Part shown: in pieces, positions 61,517-64,000 of the stretch
How the letters are laid out: the number at the start of each line of letters is the position of its first letter
Numbering within the stretch: the stretch's first letter is position 1
NCBI GenBank assembly: GCA_027627225.1
Contig: CM051029.1
Location: forward strand, 25,180,851 to 25,244,850
Length of the DNA: 64,000 bases
From: Congeria kusceri
Lineage: Eukaryota; Mollusca; Bivalvia; Myida; Dreissenidae
Reading direction: 5' to 3'
Notes under the pieces: generated by a model
What the model was told of the DNA's origin: nothing
Databases searched by the model: none
Seen by the model: only the letters and a program-made list of their open reading frames with translations
Translations under genes and position numbers: made by a program

Positions 61517-64000
61517 TACCTAAAACGGATTGACCTACTTTAATTGGGTGTTAGTGACTGTTGACCAATCAGAAACAAGCATGTTTCTGAAGGTCACAAC
61601 ACGTGTATAATGTGTTGTTTACTATAGAAAAGGAAGTGGTTTACCAAAACTTAATAAAAAAATACACTTTTACATGGAAATATTAAATGTTTAGAGTATT
61701 TCTATTATTTATAATTATTGTTTGCTGCCTAGAGGAATAATTAACTTAATGAGTTGCCGAAGTTATTGAACCCTATGAATCTATTGATAATTCATAGAGT
61801 TTGTTGGAGTCTTTAGACATAGGTACGAATGATTGGAGTTGTTTACCCTCGGGACTTCGGTTGAAAACCATTGCCCGAGCACACTGCTTAATATAAATAC
61901 TGTCCATGAATAAAAGTAACTATACAATTCCCTTAATATGTCGGGAAAGTTATATATATATAACTTTGAAGTGTGGGTGCAGTGCTAATAATAAAAATCT
62001 ATGCTAAAGAATAGCAAAATTTGTAAAACTGTTCAGATAATTTCATAAAACACAATATACTCATGTAAAAAACTGAATTGTGTTATAAGACTTTATACAA
62101 ACAAATACTCTGCCTATTTAACACTATAGAATATAATAATATGTAATAATAATATTGAGAGATTTCTTACATTTCACATAAAAGCACAATGTTCTTGTAT
62201 AATTAAACAAATACCAAGGTATACACACTTTGAAGGGGAGCAATTCTGCAATTACCTTTCATTAGTCAACAGAAGTTACTTCCCTTATACAATTATAGAA
62301 TTACACCGTAAAACTGCCAGCTAACCAAGGTTTAATCGATTTGTCTCCCTTTACTTGTATAAAGGATATCTTGAGAGACATAAAAGTAGAAAATATATAT
62401 TATGAGAATGTGTAATAGAATATTCTATTTGTAAATATGTTGTATATGTAGGCAATAGGACTGAATAAGTATAGCTTTCTTTGCAACAGGGGAAAAAATA
62501 AAGGAAAAAAACAACAGAGTTTAACATATACTAACATGGGAAAGTGGAGACTGGAAGAAATAGCCCAACTAGAATAAAAGTTAAATGGAGGGAACACATA
62601 ATTTTATGTGAATCACCTTTTTCTTGGACCCGTTATGCAGCAAATGCTGCATCGGAGTTGTTGGAGTCTTGCTTACTTAGAGATCTGGGTAAATTTTGGT
62701 AACAATTACCATATACCGGTACTATATGTCGTATTTCATTTCAATACGCATGTGGCGGTATTTACAATAACGACTATAAACAATGTTAATTATTTCCAGA
62801 TCTCTAGGTGGTTCAGCAATGTTTTACAATATCAGTATAATTTGTATGTCTTTTCATATGAAAATATAGAAAATACCGGTATTTATTATAAAGTTCAAGT
62901 AGTAGTACTTGAATATACAGTGTTAAATGAACTATATAATTGATAGGAGGTAAAATAATAAAAGACTGATAAAGTAGCTTGCATCTGCAAATATTTGTTG
63001 TTGGTATATAATAGTTTTCTTTATAATTGTTATATTTATTTTAATGATGGATGTAACAATTGCATGACATGCTTTTAACTAATGCTGAACTCTTGTAGAC
63101 AGGGAATGTAACGTATTGCTCCAACCTGAGACTCTGTCGTTTGAGAGTTTGCAAAATTAGTGGGCTATTTAGTGGAGTGTAGCCTACCCCAGGGTGACAA
63201 TTTAAGAAAATGAACAAACATAACAGGATGAGAATCCAATATACAGTAAAATTTAGGATGAAACATTACATCCTTCCGGCACTATCAAACGGCTTACTTT
63301 TTAGGGCCTTTAAAACTAACACAAATAAAACAAGATATAACTAATAAGAGGAACTGTCTAGGCTGTACAAATATATACAGATAAAAGAAAATCAAGCTGG
63401 GCTGCACATGAAAGGAAGACTTTGTCTCGTTCGTGATTATTAAAAGAGGGGATAGCTCCGGTACTGCCGGCAGTGCTTGAATGGTATTTTGAGATATTGG
63501 GACCAGGGGGGCCCACAGGTTTACATGATTTACATAGATAGGGACACTTAAAAGAGGTAGTTTGACACAATTAGTTAAAATGTGGATAATCACTACTATG
63601 AAAACGTTATTTATTAAAGAATATGCAAATTACTGCATTAAGAATAACTGCTGTGTGTCACAATATGTAATAGCACACAGAAATAATGGCAAATCTGATC
63701 ATTATTAACAATATGATCATAATACTTGCCAAAAGATAAAGAAACTTTCTACCCAAGTGGGTTAAAACAATATATAGTACACGTTAAAAAATTGACAACT
63801 GGGTCCCCCCATATTATATAAAATCTGCAATAAAATGGGGTTTATTAATACTTGACAATAGTAAATGGGGAAAACTGCTCAACTAAGAAATGGCTTAAAA
63901 TAAGGAATCCTTGGTCAATCAGATTGGCCAAGGTTGAGGAAGGGCTCCGTTGAGCAACAGAGACATATATAATAACATGAAATTTAAATTAAAATATGCG
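61516..64000 (-). mobile_element. second LINE copy, 3' region only, runs off the window
   Basis: Starts cctaaaacggattgacct (about 61518), shared with 48752, continues through the gtttaccctcgggacttcgg box (61839) and the collinear block shared with 54060–55990, and is cut by the window end. Same orientation as copy 1, placed immediately against its 5' end. Its coding part, if any, is to the right of the window. Confidence 0.75.

Noticed and set aside
1..64000. CRISPR arrays or bacterial operons
   Set aside because: Introns, microsatellites and metazoan domains show eukaryotic DNA; the tandem arrays lack unique equal-length spacers.

Overview
This window is eukaryotic genomic DNA. It is AT-rich, with GT–AG introns, short GC-richer exons, microsatellites, minisatellites and several classes of transposable element. 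The repeat content looks like a bivalve mollusc: a hairpin MITE with the GCCTGTGCAGTCCGCACAGGC core, an 'acaagagggccatgatggccct' element with ~165-bp internal units, and a LINE with an RNase H domain. Dreissena/Mya-type heterodonts are my best guess from memory of similar repeats; species is not established.

Positions 2281–45853 on the + strand hold the 3' part of one very large gene. I reconstructed 51 exons by splice sites, phase continuity and domain homology. Joined, they keep one open frame of about 2,489 codons ending in TAA at 45851–45853; the 5' end is missing. The product is a type I membrane protein related to the VWDE / D8C–VWD–EGF family. In order it has the tail of a VWD-associated linker, one short Cys module (C-x-I-x-G-x-C-Y), 15 phase 1–1 EGF-like or Cys-rich exons, a D8C domain, two tandem copies of a linker+VWD unit (the first VWD degenerate), a basic segment with a furin-like site, an EGF, a second furin-like site, four more short Cys modules, a Gly-rich transmembrane helix and a ~65-residue tail.

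The introns are unusual. Three minisatellites (12821–13960, 33565–34639, 38421–39060) are built from monomers that include a real splice junction of this gene: exon end plus 5' splice site, branch/3' splice site, and exon end plus 5' splice site. A single copy of another exon's 3' end lies in its own downstream intron (19734–19782), and a fourth minisatellite starts 5 nt after a donor (6286). A 10.3-kb intron (21899–32191) holds two CCATATGG-rich arrays, a TIR element with ~180-bp internal repeats, a 513-bp TIR element carrying a tRNA-like sequence, and palindromic direct repeats.

From 45854 to 48300 is the 3' flank, with a degenerate duplication and microsatellites. From 48300 to the window end is a transposon-dominated block. 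It holds a decayed minus-strand LINE (ORF1 zinc knuckle, APE endonuclease, RT, RNase H, C-terminal Cys motif) and, to its right, the homologous 3' region of a second copy in the same orientation. The 3' region of the first copy is split by a 4.7-kb element, itself split by a 2.0-kb TIR element with TA duplications, itself split by a 1.37-kb hAT-like element with 7–8-bp duplications.
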